DNA from: Candidatus Woesearchaeota archaeon
GTDB taxonomy: Archaea > Nanobdellota > Nanobdellia > Woesearchaeales > UBA10216
Direction: 5' to 3'
NCBI GenBank assembly: GCA_016188145.1
Contig: JACPIJ010000042.1
Coordinates: 1 to 41,869, forward strand
DNA: 41,869 bases
Shown here in pieces: positions 14,290 through 21,959 of this stretch (its first letter is position 1; the number at the start of each line of letters is the position of its first letter). The position numbers and the translations under genes are program-made. The notes under the pieces were generated by a model. That model worked only from the letters and a program-made list of their open reading frames with translations. It did no database searches and had not been told where the DNA came from.

Positions 14290-16002
14290 ATGGCTGAAGT
14301 AAAAACGATAGTGCTTGATGAGTTGGTTGCTTCAGAGGTAAAAACTGTGCAAGCAATCGTATCAAAAAGCGGGCAGCCTTTGAACAGGTCGCTTTACGAC
14401 GCAGTGGTTCACGAGCTTTCCGACGGAACAAGAAACACACCCAACCAGATTCAGTACCTTGACGCTTATGAGCAGGCGGTTTCTGTATTCAGGGCTGCTG
14501 CCTTGCAGCTCAGGGTAGAGATGGATGTCCTCACGCTTGAGCAGAGGCTTGCTGCGAGGCAAAGCCCAGCCCCAGCCGCTGGCGCTTCAACTCAAGACGA
14601 GCTTCAGAAGAGAATCACCGACGCGATAGTCTTCAGCAACCGCTATGCGCTCTTCCTCGCAGGTAATGTTGGCCTTGCACTTCTTAGCTCAGAAAAACCG
14701 GCAGAGGTTAAGAGCCACTTCACTTTTACTGATTACGAAGCAAGCAAGGATAGGGACCAGCATACAGCGAGCCTGGCAAGGCAGAACAGTGAAGACTTGC
14801 TCAGGGTAATTTCGGAGAAAAGAAGCCAAGGAATGCCCGTAAGCGATGACGACCTTAAATACACACTTGAAGGAATCTTTGCTTCGTGGATTAACCAGTT
14901 TAAGTGGGACACCTTTAGGGAGGTTGCGGAGCCATTCGGTGCTGATAAGATAAGGCTACAGTACCGCCAATTTTCAGTTGAGGCAGGAACTTTCCAAAGA
15001 AAGCATACCTCTGTTGTCGTTGACGAGCGCTTCATGAACGCGCGAAGAGCAGACATTATCAACAGCGAGGAATATACCGGAAGGATATGGAACAACATGA
15101 TTAAGCTCCTCGCGTACGACCACCAAAGGAGGAGAAACCCTTACGACCCTGCATTTTGCGTATTTACATTCGGCGCGCCTGGAGGGGGCAAGACGTTTAT
15201 TGCCCATGCCCTGGTAAGAGAGCTCGAAGAGTTATGCAAAGATCGTGGCGTTCCGTTCTGGGCTTTAACGCACAGCACTACGGACTACGCCTCACATTTC
15301 CAGAACCTGACTGCCAACCGTCTTTCGGAGCTTGCAGCACAAATAAGGGATTTCCCTGGCCCTGTAATCATGTACGTCGCCGATGCTGACAACCTCTTCC
15401 AGTCGAGGAAAGACCCAAGGTTAACTTCTGAGCAGCAGCAAACCCTTGCCGTGTACTTTAAAATGTTTGACGGCCAGCTCATTCCGAAGAACGGGAAGTT
15501 CATGGCAATCATGGACGCAAACTACATAGAGGGCATTGACGACGCAACCAAAAGCCGGCTTTTCGATGAAATACTTGAGCTGCCGAGGTTTGTAAGTGAA
15601 GAGGATTTTGCAAGGCTTGCGAGGATGCAGCTGACAAAGGGCTTGGAAGGAGGCATACCAATTCCAGAGCAAGACTGGCTTGAGGTTGGGAAGTATCTTT
15701 TGGAATCGCCTCTGAGCAACAGGGAAGTAGGGCACGTGATAAACGGCCTCAGGAGGGGTTTTGATGTGCCTGAAAGCATGGTTGGCGCGCCTTATGAAGA
15801 GCACGTGGCTTACCGGAACCATCAGTTACAGGGCATTACGAAGGCATTTGTGATAGCAAAGTTTAACGATTACATAACAACCCGAATGATGGTGGAAAGG
15901 GCCTCGCGCGAAGCGCGTTTGCGTGATGACACGCAGCGGTTCCTCGACTTCCTCCAACTGCCAGGCGGCGGAGCTACCACCCCTCCTCCTTCAGCAGGCT
16001 AG
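14290..16002 (+). CDS. Cluster gene 6: classical AAA+ ATPase with altered Walker B
   Basis: 570 residues from ATG 14290 (GTG 14281 is possible). The N-terminal half is helical and unassigned. The AAA module starts near residue 285: Walker A FGAPGGGKT at about 295, Walker B region VIMYVADADNLF at about 360, a sensor-1-like AIMDAN and an Arg-rich finger segment SRLFDEILELP as in Cdc48/Vps4-type AAA domains, then a helical lid and a Pro/Gly tail. Canonical AAA proteins read DEAD/DEID at Walker B; here it is ADAD, so the Mg-coordinating Asp is Ala and the catalytic Glu is Asp. It may bind ATP but hydrolyse it slowly. Second ATPase of the cluster. Confidence 0.85.
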   Translation: MAEVKTIVLDELVASEVKTVQAIVSKSGQPLNRSLYDAVVHELSDGTRNTPNQIQYLDAYEQAVSVFRAAALQLRVEMDVLTLEQRLAARQSPAPAAGASTQDELQKRITDAIVFSNRYALFLAGNVGLALLSSEKPAEVKSHFTFTDYEASKDRDQHTASLARQNSEDLLRVISEKRSQGMPVSDDDLKYTLEGIFASWINQFKWDTFREVAEPFGADKIRLQYRQFSVEAGTFQRKHTSVVVDERFMNARRADIINSEEYTGRIWNNMIKLLAYDHQRRRNPYDPAFCVFTFGAPGGGKTFIAHALVRELEELCKDRGVPFWALTHSTTDYASHFQNLTANRLSELAAQIRDFPGPVIMYVADADNLFQSRKDPRLTSEQQQTLAVYFKMFDGQLIPKNGKFMAIMDANYIEGIDDATKSRLFDEILELPRFVSEEDFARLARMQLTKGLEGGIPIPEQDWLEVGKYLLESPLSNREVGHVINGLRRGFDVPESMVGAPYEEHVAYRNHQLQGITKAFVIAKFNDYITTRMMVERASREARLRDDTQRFLDFLQLPGGGATTPPPSAG

Positions 16003-16016
16003 AGCAGGATAATATC

Positions 16017-17429
16017 ATGGAACCAACACTGAAAGATTTGCTAGAGCTTCATAAGCTAAGGAGATTAAGCAGAAGGAGGCGTGGAGAGCCGGACACAAGT
16101 CGGCTTGAGGAAGAATTTCTGTTGTTTTCCTCACAGCTTCCAAAAAGTGCCTTAACTGTTCAGATTCCAAAGCAATATACTCTTGAAGGCGATGAACGGC
16201 AACATTTTGCCGAGGCACTGGAAAGTCTTGGATTGCTGCCAGGAACTGTACCAGCGAACAGCGCAGTAACAACGGTAGACATTTCCGGAGCTACACACCT
16301 GTTATTCCCCTACGATGTATTGCTTTTTGTTTCAGATAAGCAACTTGCAGCTGACCATGTTTCCACTGAGAGATCTTACCTTAATCCGCTTATCGAGCAG
16401 ATTTATACTAAAGGACGGGCATTGTTAATGGACTTTACGATTCACGAAGCTCTCTTCGGAAATGTGGTTGCAAAACGTGACAAGCTTGACCTTCAAGAGG
16501 TGCATCTGTTTCCTGAAAGGTTCAAGCAGGGGCCCTATGAACTGCATGTAGAGCTTGATACGCCACGCCAGACAGTTAGGCAGTTCAGAAGTCTTGCAGA
16601 TGTTTTGGAAGAGATTGGCTCTAATCCGGAATCCTCCTTGCTTAATCCTGCACTGCTCAAACAGGCAACTGCCCTTGCACTTGGCCTAAGGGAACGATTA
16701 GGCTCGTTATCGAGGTACTCCCCAGCTTCCCAGACTTTTGCTTCCCAAACGAATTCTTGCTTGGTTCGAACAGAAGAAGCGGACCTCTTCTACCTGTATG
16801 CGCCATTGCACAACAGGAATGTTCTTGTCTGCTTCGGCAGCTCCCCGTTTAACCCAGCCAATAAGCCAGCTGATTTGATGGTGCTTGATGGCAGCAACTA
16901 CCAAAGCACGTTGATAAAACTATTAGAATTGGGGATTTTTCAAGTGAGCCAGCAAGTGCTGAAATTGAGGATTGAAGACCTTACAAAAATGTATGAACGG
17001 GCATCACGGGCAGCTTCAACATCCCTAAGAGGGCTTTACCCTGACTTTGAAGGGCTTATGGGGCAGTTGAGGACAGCAGAAGACACCCTCGAGCGCATCG
17101 TTAACCCTGACGCGAGAAGGGCATACGCCGCCGGAATTACTGCCGAAGTGCTCGAATTTATGGTTTATCCGAACACAGAAGACCCGGTTGTTCATGAGCT
17201 GCTGCCCAGACTTTCGTGGAACAGGGCACTAAGAGAGTACCACAACACAAGGCAGTTCATAAGGGTTTTTAGTGCGGCAACTGATGAGAACAAAAGGGCT
17301 ATGCTTGATGAAGTTACAGCAAGCACCATGTTCCGTAATCAGCAGAACAACAACGTAAACCAGTGGCTATACCAACAGCACAGGGACTTCTGCGAGGCTG
17401 CAGGCATAAAATTTGTAGCATCAGGGTAA
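16017..17429 (+). CDS. Cluster gene 7: hypothetical protein
   Basis: 470 residues starting 14 bases after gene 6. The N-terminus is basic (LHKLRRLSRRRRGEP), then alpha/beta sequence (TTVDISGATHLLFPYDVLLF, VVAKRDKLDLQEVHLFPE, LFYLYAPLHNRNVLVCFG) gives way to a helical C-terminal third (LRIEDLTKMYERASRAAS, then a long Arg/Glu helix). A single hydrophobic patch around VLLFVSD is too short for a membrane helix. I find no catalytic motif and no family resemblance. The close spacing makes co-expression with the AAA gene likely. The stop codon is followed by AT-rich sequence with several T runs, where the cluster transcript probably ends. Confidence 0.7.
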   Translation: MEPTLKDLLELHKLRRLSRRRRGEPDTSRLEEEFLLFSSQLPKSALTVQIPKQYTLEGDERQHFAEALESLGLLPGTVPANSAVTTVDISGATHLLFPYDVLLFVSDKQLAADHVSTERSYLNPLIEQIYTKGRALLMDFTIHEALFGNVVAKRDKLDLQEVHLFPERFKQGPYELHVELDTPRQTVRQFRSLADVLEEIGSNPESSLLNPALLKQATALALGLRERLGSLSRYSPASQTFASQTNSCLVRTEEADLFYLYAPLHNRNVLVCFGSSPFNPANKPADLMVLDGSNYQSTLIKLLELGIFQVSQQVLKLRIEDLTKMYERASRAASTSLRGLYPDFEGLMGQLRTAEDTLERIVNPDARRAYAAGITAEVLEFMVYPNTEDPVVHELLPRLSWNRALREYHNTRQFIRVFSAATDENKRAMLDEVTASTMFRNQQNNNVNQWLYQQHRDFCEAAGIKFVASG

Positions 17430-17721
17430 ACTATATCTGGGCGAGCTATAAATCCGCGCAAGTGTTTTCCAAACCAAATTATAAAATCCATCAACTTTTA
17501 TAAAATCAGCTTTTTTTATAAGTTTTATAATATATAAGCCAAAGTTATTTATGAGTGTAAGCCTACATGCCCCTTTAGTTGAATAGTTTCACATTTCCCA
17601 AGTCGCTACTGCGACTGGGCCCAATCGGCTGCTGCGATTTGGGTTTCTTTAGCAACAGCAATAACGGCGAATTAGGCGAATTGGCAGGGCTGTTATTGTC
17701 GCAGGGGAGGCGGTATGGGTG
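17430..17721 (+). promoter_or_regulatory. AT-rich promoter region and long structured leader of the 118-residue gene
   Basis: The gap opens with an AT-rich tract carrying repeated TTATAAAA-like boxes; TTTTATAATATATAAG at about 17523-17538 is the best TATA box, giving a start near 17560 and a leader of about 160 bases. The leader contains the twin hairpin at 17597-17643 and a further stem (CAATAAC with GTTATTG, about 17656-17698). GGGGAGG at 17703-17709 is the ribosome binding site. No gene is seen in the gap. Confidence 0.55.
17597..17643. repeat. Twin-hairpin repeat, copy 1
   Basis: Two adjacent inverted repeats: CCCAAGTCGC/GCGACTGGG (17597-17619) and CCCAATCG/CGATTTGGG (17620-17643). Nearly the same unit occurs at 22714-22761 and 35936-35983. 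Stem bases differ between copies but remain paired (AGTCG/CGACT, AATCG/CGATT), which suggests selection on structure. Confidence 0.8.
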
Positions 17722-18075
17722 ATGTTTGAGGACTACGATACAGAATTCGGGTACTCGTTCAGCGACTTAAGGCGGGACTACAGCAGGAAGGCCTATGCGG
17801 TGCCTGACTACGACGCGCACAGCCTGGAGGAGATTGAGCTGAGCCTTGCAACCAGCAAATACGCCGAGCGCGGCGAGTGCCTTGAGCATTCAAAATTCCT
17901 TGAAGACCTGCAGAAGCGGCTTTCAATGATTGCCCTCGCTGAAGAGCGCGAGGGAATAATGAACTGGGAGCTTCGCGAGGTCCTTGAAAAGGTCAGGCGG
18001 CTAACAAGGCAGCTTGCGGCAGTGATGGAGAAGTTGCCTGAAGTGGTTGTGTATAAGACGCCAAAAAAGGAATGA
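17722..18075 (+). CDS. Hypothetical protein with a coiled-coil C-terminus
   Basis: 117 residues from ATG 17722 (a GTG directly before it is also possible), about 12 bases after GGGGAGG. The first 40 residues are Tyr/Asp-rich (EDYDTEFGYSFSDLRRDYSR), followed by charged helices ending in VRRLTRQLAAVMEKLPEVVV. It is not obviously related to the ATPase cluster upstream: it has its own promoter and a long structured leader. No family recognised. Confidence 0.65.
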   Translation: MFEDYDTEFGYSFSDLRRDYSRKAYAVPDYDAHSLEEIELSLATSKYAERGECLEHSKFLEDLQKRLSMIALAEEREGIMNWELREVLEKVRRLTRQLAAVMEKLPEVVVYKTPKKE

Positions 18076-18189
18076 AATTCAGGTTTCAAGGTAAAAAGGG
18101 TGGGGTGCTGGCGAAGGGGCTGTGGCTACTCATTCTGAACCGCTAATGTGACAAGGCAATACAAGATTATACGTATTTTATATCGTAAA

Positions 18190-18199
18190 GTTTAAATAG
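18190..18199 (+). promoter_or_regulatory. TATA box of the small membrane-protein gene
   Basis: GTTTAAATAG, with an inferred start near 18222 and a strong ribosome binding site AAGGAGGGTG (18260-18269) before the ATG at 18279. Confidence 0.55.
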
Positions 18200-18278
18200 T
18201 CGGAAAGTTCAGAAGGCCACATAAGCCGTTTAATGTCGTAAGGCTGAAAATAAAAACGAAAAAGGAGGGTGTGCAAAA

Positions 18279-18665
18279 ATGGCTAAAGCTATGTCAATGT
18301 CTAGAGCAGGTGACAACTCACTGCAGTCTATTGGAAGCTGGGCTTTCCTGCTTGGCGTCTTTGTTGCAATTATCGCAGGCGCCCTGTTGCCTGACAAGTC
18401 AACCACGCCAACTGTGACGTCATTCCTTGTGCTTCTCGGTACAATAGTTGGGCTGCTGAATGTCACAACAAAGGAAACCAACTCGTTCCTGCTGGCTTCG
18501 GTAAGCCTCGTGCTTGTTACAGCGCTTGGCGGCTCAGTGGTTAGCGGCGTTGTTTCAGTCGGCCAATACCTCGGGTCGATGCTTGACTCGATCCTGGTGT
18601 TTGTTGTGCCGGCAACGATAGTTGTTGCGCTGAAGTCAATCTTCGCGCTTGCTGAGCGCAAGTAA
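18279..18665 (+). CDS. Small membrane protein with four predicted transmembrane helices
   Basis: 128 residues behind the strongest ribosome binding site in the window (AAGGAGGGTG), which suggests high expression. Four hydrophobic segments are visible: WAFLLGVFVAIIAGALLP, VTSFLVLLGTIVGLLNV, FLLASVSLVLVTALGGSVV and LDSILVFVVPATIVVALKSI. The ends are hydrophilic, with a Ser/Met-rich N-terminus and a short basic C-terminus. Proteins of this type are common in DPANN archaea without known function; that is general knowledge, not a database match. A T-rich terminator follows. Confidence 0.75.
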   Translation: MAKAMSMSRAGDNSLQSIGSWAFLLGVFVAIIAGALLPDKSTTPTVTSFLVLLGTIVGLLNVTTKETNSFLLASVSLVLVTALGGSVVSGVVSVGQYLGSMLDSILVFVVPATIVVALKSIFALAERK

Positions 18666-18671
18666 ACGCTC

Positions 18672-18702
18672 AGCTTTTTTCCTTTCTTTTTCTTTATTTT
18701 CC
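18672..18702 (+). terminator. T-rich terminator
   Basis: GCTTTTTTCCTTTCTTTTTC and further T runs directly after the stop codon, typical of archaeal oligo-T termination. Confidence 0.55.
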
Positions 18703-18764
18703 GGTTATTTTAACGATTATTGATGCTGCTGGCTGCCGTTGGCTGCGCCTGCCTCATTGCAAAA

Positions 18765-18776
18765 GTTTTATATATC
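18765..18776 (+). promoter_or_regulatory. TATA box of tRNA-Val
   Basis: GTTTTATATATC about 43 bases before the tRNA; transcription should start near 18796, giving a short leader. A hairpin (TTTCCAA/TTGGAAA, about 18778-18802) lies across the start region. Confidence 0.55.
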
Positions 18777-18813
18777 ATTTCCAAGTTCGCAGAAATTGGA
18801 AAAATCGGATTTC

Positions 18814-18946
18814 GGGCTCGTGATCTAGTGGTTATGATGCTTCCTTGACGTGGAAGATGTCCCCAGTTCGAACAACCTTTTTCCTCGCTGCGGCGAGCAA
18901 AAAGCTTGACCAAAAAGGAAAAGGTGCGAATGTCTGGGCGAGCCCA
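18814..18946 (+). tRNA. tRNA-Val (anticodon GAC) with a 60-nt intron in the T-loop
   Basis: Acceptor GGGCTCG 18814-18820 pairs perfectly with CGAGCCC 18939-18945, discriminator A. Anticodon stem CTTCC/GGAAG is continuous with anticodon GAC 18847-18849, so there is no anticodon-loop intron. The T-stem CCCAG 18862-18866 and CTGGG 18934-18938 are separated by 67 bases: TTCGAA, a 60-base insert 18873-18932, and T. The junctions form a bulge-helix-bulge: TTCG pairs with CGAA (18927-18930), the 5' bulge is AA|C and the 3' bulge TG|T. Splicing restores the standard loop TTCGAAT. The intron has stems ACCTTTT/AAAAGGT and CTCGC/GCGAG. Confidence 0.9.
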
Positions 18947-18950
18947 CTTA

Positions 18951-18982
18951 ACTTTTTTACCTAAAAAAGTCAATCAAAAACG
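18951..18982 (+). repeat. Hairpin plus GTCAATCAAAAACG after tRNA-Val
   Basis: ACTTTTTT 18951-18958 pairs with AAAAAAGT 18963-18970, and the 3' arm runs straight into CAATCAAAAACG (motif 18969-18982). The T run inside could also end the tRNA transcript. The motif is the same as in the tRNA-Thr intron and in the coding region at 25430. Confidence 0.75.
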
Positions 18983-19139
18983 TGTCTTATGCAAAAAGTT
19001 TATAATGTTCTATTTGTTCTTTCTTCTGAAATTTAGGAAAATTTTATCAGGGCATAGTTACGAAAACAGCCCTTAATGGCAAAAAGGTCGGGAAAATGGC
19101 AAAAAAAGGCTGGATAAACCGGGAAGGAGGGCGGGCAAC
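18983..19139 (+). other. Intergenic region before the permease gene
   Basis: Contains two weak TATA-like boxes (AAGTTTATAATG near 18994 and AAAATTTTATC near 19037) and ends in GGAAGGAGGG (19121-19133). Two out-of-frame mini reading frames beginning with ATGGCAAAAA (19076 and 19096) stop within 20 codons. No gene is seen. Confidence 0.4.
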
Positions 19140-19190
19140 ATCAAGCTGACCATAAGGTATTCAGTAATCCTCGTCATACTTCTCGGATTT

Positions 19191-20204
19191 GTGGCTGCCT
19201 TAATAGTCAACTCATTGTTCAAAACAGTGATTGCGGGGCTTATTCTGAGCTACGTCTTTTTCCCCTTGTACGAGTTCGTTTACTCAAGGCTGAGGATGAA
19301 GACGGTTTCCGCGTTGCTTGTTACTGTGCTCGTTCTGCTGCTTCTCACAGTGCCTTCGTTTTTCGTCATAAACAAGCTTTCAACCGAGGTTTCTGTGGCT
19401 TTTGTGATAGCAAAGCAGTACTTGGAAGGAGGGAGCAAGGCGGTCAAGTGCGAAGGCGATGGCTTGTGCCAGCTTATACCTGAAAACCTGAAAGACGCAA
19501 GCCCTAAAGTCAAGGCGGTGCTGACGAACACGCTTGGAAAGGGCACGGAGTACATAGTTAACAGGGCAACGCAGACCATTCTTTCTTTGCCATCGATTTC
19601 CCTTCACCTTTTCATCGTCTTTTTCATCATGTACTACATGTTCAAAGACGGAGAAAAATTCATCGATAAAATCAAAAACGGCCTCCCTTTAAGGAAACAT
19701 AGGCAAGACGCTATTATAGGGCAGTTCAACCAAGTTGCTTCTGCTGTGCTTTACGGCACTGTAATCGTTGCCCTGCTTCAGGCACTGCTTGCCGGTGTAG
19801 GCTTTTTCCTGTTCGGCGTTCCCTCTCCTATTATCTGGGCAATCATCACCCTGATCGTTTCATTAGTGCCTTTCTTGGGGCCCTTTGTCATCTGGCTGCC
19901 GGCTTCGGCGCTCCTTATACTAAACGGCTATTACGGGGGCGAAGGACTTGTTCTGCTAAGAGGCATCGGGCTGTTCTTTTACGGCATGCTCATCGTCAGC
20001 GGGATAGACAACGTGCTTAAGCCGAGGCTAATAGCTCACAAGGCAAGAATCCACCCTGCGCTTGTCCTTTTGGGAATAATAGGCGGGATTAATTTCCTCG
20101 GCATAGTGGGCTTTGTAATAGGCCCTGTGATTCTGGCAATGTTTGCCACAGCCTTTGAAGCTTACATTAAAGAAAGGGCGCAGGCAACGTCGGAAGGGCA
20201 GTAA
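19191..20204 (+). CDS. AI-2E transporter family (UPF0118) permease
   Basis: 337 residues from the first conventional in-frame start, GTG 19191, but this cuts into the first membrane helix. The frame is open to 19077 without ATG, GTG or TTG; AAGGAGG at 19124-19130 points to an ATC at 19140 that would restore YSVILVILLGFVAALIVNSL. The family pattern is clear: paired helices at the N-terminus, a soluble insertion with two Cys (KAVKCEGDGLCQLIPEN), then VFFIMYYMFKDG, SAVLYGTVIVALLQALLAG, FFLFGVPSPIIWAIITLIVS and the characteristic P-F-L-G-P segment (LVPFLGPFVIWLP), about eight helices in all. Such proteins export small molecules or ions; the substrate here is unknown. Confidence 0.87.
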   Translation: MAALIVNSLFKTVIAGLILSYVFFPLYEFVYSRLRMKTVSALLVTVLVLLLLTVPSFFVINKLSTEVSVAFVIAKQYLEGGSKAVKCEGDGLCQLIPENLKDASPKVKAVLTNTLGKGTEYIVNRATQTILSLPSISLHLFIVFFIMYYMFKDGEKFIDKIKNGLPLRKHRQDAIIGQFNQVASAVLYGTVIVALLQALLAGVGFFLFGVPSPIIWAIITLIVSLVPFLGPFVIWLPASALLILNGYYGGEGLVLLRGIGLFFYGMLIVSGIDNVLKPRLIAHKARIHPALVLLGIIGGINFLGIVGFVIGPVILAMFATAFEAYIKERAQATSEGQ

Positions 20205-20232
20205 GAAGCCAAGGTGAAGAAATAGATTTCTG

Positions 20233-21093
20233 CTAGGCAGTTCCTGATGCTTCTTTCGCTTCTTTCACCGCGTCAACACAACTCTGCCTGAAAACTACAG
20301 GAATCCTGTCACACAAGGCCGCATTGCCTGTCTTCTTGGCCACCCTGTGATAGCACGTCCATCTGGTGGCTGGCTCTCCTATCTCTGCGCACAGCAGCGG
20401 GTCAGCGTTGGCAGCACCTACTGCGAGGAAACACCCGTCTTTTTTCTCCTGGTTAAGTATGTAGGCGCATGTAGGGCCATAGCTGATGTTCTTGGCCAAT
20501 GCAACGTAGCAGTCAGCAACTCCAGTCTCGCCTTCTATCTTCGTGCAGGCTTCATGTTTCTTGCTGACCAGCGCCAGCTGGGCATAGCAGTAATTCCTCC
20601 AGCCAAGGTCATCGACATTGCCGCACAAAGGCAGCTCTATCTTGTTTATCGCGAGCAGTGCGGTGCAGTAGCTCCTCGCCTTAACCTCCTCTATCTGCTC
20701 GCACGCTTTCCTGCTATTGGCTTCAACAGCCAGCTTGGCATAGCAACTCGAACTTATGGATGAAGAGTTAAACACCTTCCCGCAGAAATACGTTTTGTTC
20801 ATGGAAAATGCCAGCTCCCTATAGCAGTTGTTTTTGGCTGCCTGGTCTGTTTCGCCCTTGCACGTGTCAAGCTTTTCAAGCGAGCGGTCAAAAATCCCTT
20901 TCTTAATGACCTCAGTTCCAAAGCGGGAAGGCCACGTTACAACAAGTATTATGGCAACAAGCACAGCTAACGAGAGCAGAAGCTTTCTGTTGCCCAGAAC
21001 ATTCATGGCTGCGTTCTGCTCTGCTTGCCCATTAGCTTCCTTCGCGTTAGCTGCTGCCTTGGAAGCAGCCTTTTTCCTGATCATGATTTTCAT
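20233..21093 (-). CDS. Membrane-anchored protein with repeated cysteine-paired helical units
   Basis: 286 residues: a basic Ala-rich cytoplasmic tail, one membrane helix (LLLSLAVLVAIILVVTWPS, about 37-57) and an outer part made of about seven repeats of 30-38 residues. Each repeat ends in a C-Y-x2-L-A or similar block (NNCYRELAFSMN, SSCYAKLAVEAN, NYCYAQLALVSK, ADCYVALAKNIS, WTCYHRVAKKTG), with a second Cys about ten residues later, giving regularly spaced Cys pairs. The pattern suggests a disulfide-stapled alpha-solenoid exposed outside the cell. No family name is offered. TATA box at 21121-21134 and a near-leaderless start. Confidence 0.75.
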   Translation of the reverse strand: MKIMIRKKAASKAAANAKEANGQAEQNAAMNVLGNRKLLLSLAVLVAIILVVTWPSRFGTEVIKKGIFDRSLEKLDTCKGETDQAAKNNCYRELAFSMNKTYFCGKVFNSSSISSSCYAKLAVEANSRKACEQIEEVKARSYCTALLAINKIELPLCGNVDDLGWRNYCYAQLALVSKKHEACTKIEGETGVADCYVALAKNISYGPTCAYILNQEKKDGCFLAVGAANADPLLCAEIGEPATRWTCYHRVAKKTGNAALCDRIPVVFRQSCVDAVKEAKEASGTA

Positions 21094-21120
21094 CGTAAGA
21101 GGAGTTGTTTGTGTTTAAAA

Positions 21121-21134
21121 TTACTATAAAAAGC
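21121..21134 (-). promoter_or_regulatory. TATA box of the Cys-repeat protein gene
   Basis: Minus-strand GCTTTTTATAGTAA about 30-35 bases before the ATG at 21093. Confidence 0.45.
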
Positions 21135-21167
21135 TTGTGAATGGGAAGGATGAACCTGATGGGACTC

Positions 21168-21959
21168 TTACTTCTTGCGCTGCTCCCTTTCCGCTTTCTT
21201 TGTTTCTTTGAGCTTGAAGTAGTTAGCCAATGCCCTCATCACTTCCACAAAAGGCACTTCCTCAGCCAGCAAAGGTATCATGTCCCTGTCCCACCTGAAT
21301 TTGAGCTTGTCCGCCCTGCTGAACATTCTAGGAATATTAAATTCCACTCCGGATTGCTTGCATTTCTGCTTTACCAGTTCAAGATTGATTGGCAAGCCAG
21401 CCTTGATAATAGTATAAACGTCGTAGTGGTCCCTTGGCCTGTTCCTGCCTACCATTGCAGCTACCTTCTCTGCAAACATCTCGTCCCTGGCAAGGGTGTT
21501 CATAGAGAACTTTGGAATATGCCCCTCATAGAAATGAGAAATTTCGTGCATTTCAGGTGTTTGAATAAGCTTGGCACGTTGGTTAATGTCAACAAACACA
21601 ACATCAGCCCTGTTTGAGAAGTTCGTGTAGTGGGCAACGATGCGGGTAAAACCCTCCACGTCCTTGTCGTATGAAATTTTATTGAAAAGCTTGCTTTCTT
21701 CAAGTAATTGCTCAATCGCTTTTTTGACTTTACTGATATCCCCTGTTACGGTAAAGTCCGCATCCTCGCTAAGTCGTGAGTAATTGAGGAATATCTTTTG
21801 TAATGCTGTGCCGCCCTTAAAGTAGATTCCTCGTAGGTCTTTCAAGAGGTAAAGAACTAGAGTCACGTAATAATCTTTCAGCATGAGATCAATGCCAAAA
21901 TTATGCTCAGCAGCTATTTCCTTAATTTCATCGTAGCTTATCTTTTTGATTTCAGCCAT
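21168..21959 (-). CDS. AbiEii-type nucleotidyltransferase toxin
   Basis: 263 residues. The AbiEii/DUF1814 signature is present near residue 44: YFKGGTALQKIF, then RLSEDADF, that is the GG-T-x-L...R-x-SED-x-D nucleotidyltransferase core. The rest fits the family, including ADVVFVDIN and an RDEMFAEKVAAMVGRNRPRD-type helix about two thirds of the way along. In type IV toxin-antitoxin systems this enzyme transfers nucleotides to tRNA 3' ends and blocks translation until the AbiEi partner restrains its production; that is family knowledge. The gene overlaps the end of its antitoxin gene by 22 bases, so the two are translated together. Confidence 0.9.
   Translation of the reverse strand: MAEIKKISYDEIKEIAAEHNFGIDLMLKDYYVTLVLYLLKDLRGIYFKGGTALQKIFLNYSRLSEDADFTVTGDISKVKKAIEQLLEESKLFNKISYDKDVEGFTRIVAHYTNFSNRADVVFVDINQRAKLIQTPEMHEISHFYEGHIPKFSMNTLARDEMFAEKVAAMVGRNRPRDHYDVYTIIKAGLPINLELVKQKCKQSGVEFNIPRMFSRADKLKFRWDRDMIPLLAEEVPFVEVMRALANYFKLKETKKAEREQRKK

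Noticed and set aside
17597-17643. Twin hairpin read as arms of a tRNA or split tRNA
   Set aside because: No T-loop consensus or acceptor pairing can be found at this copy or at 35936-35983.
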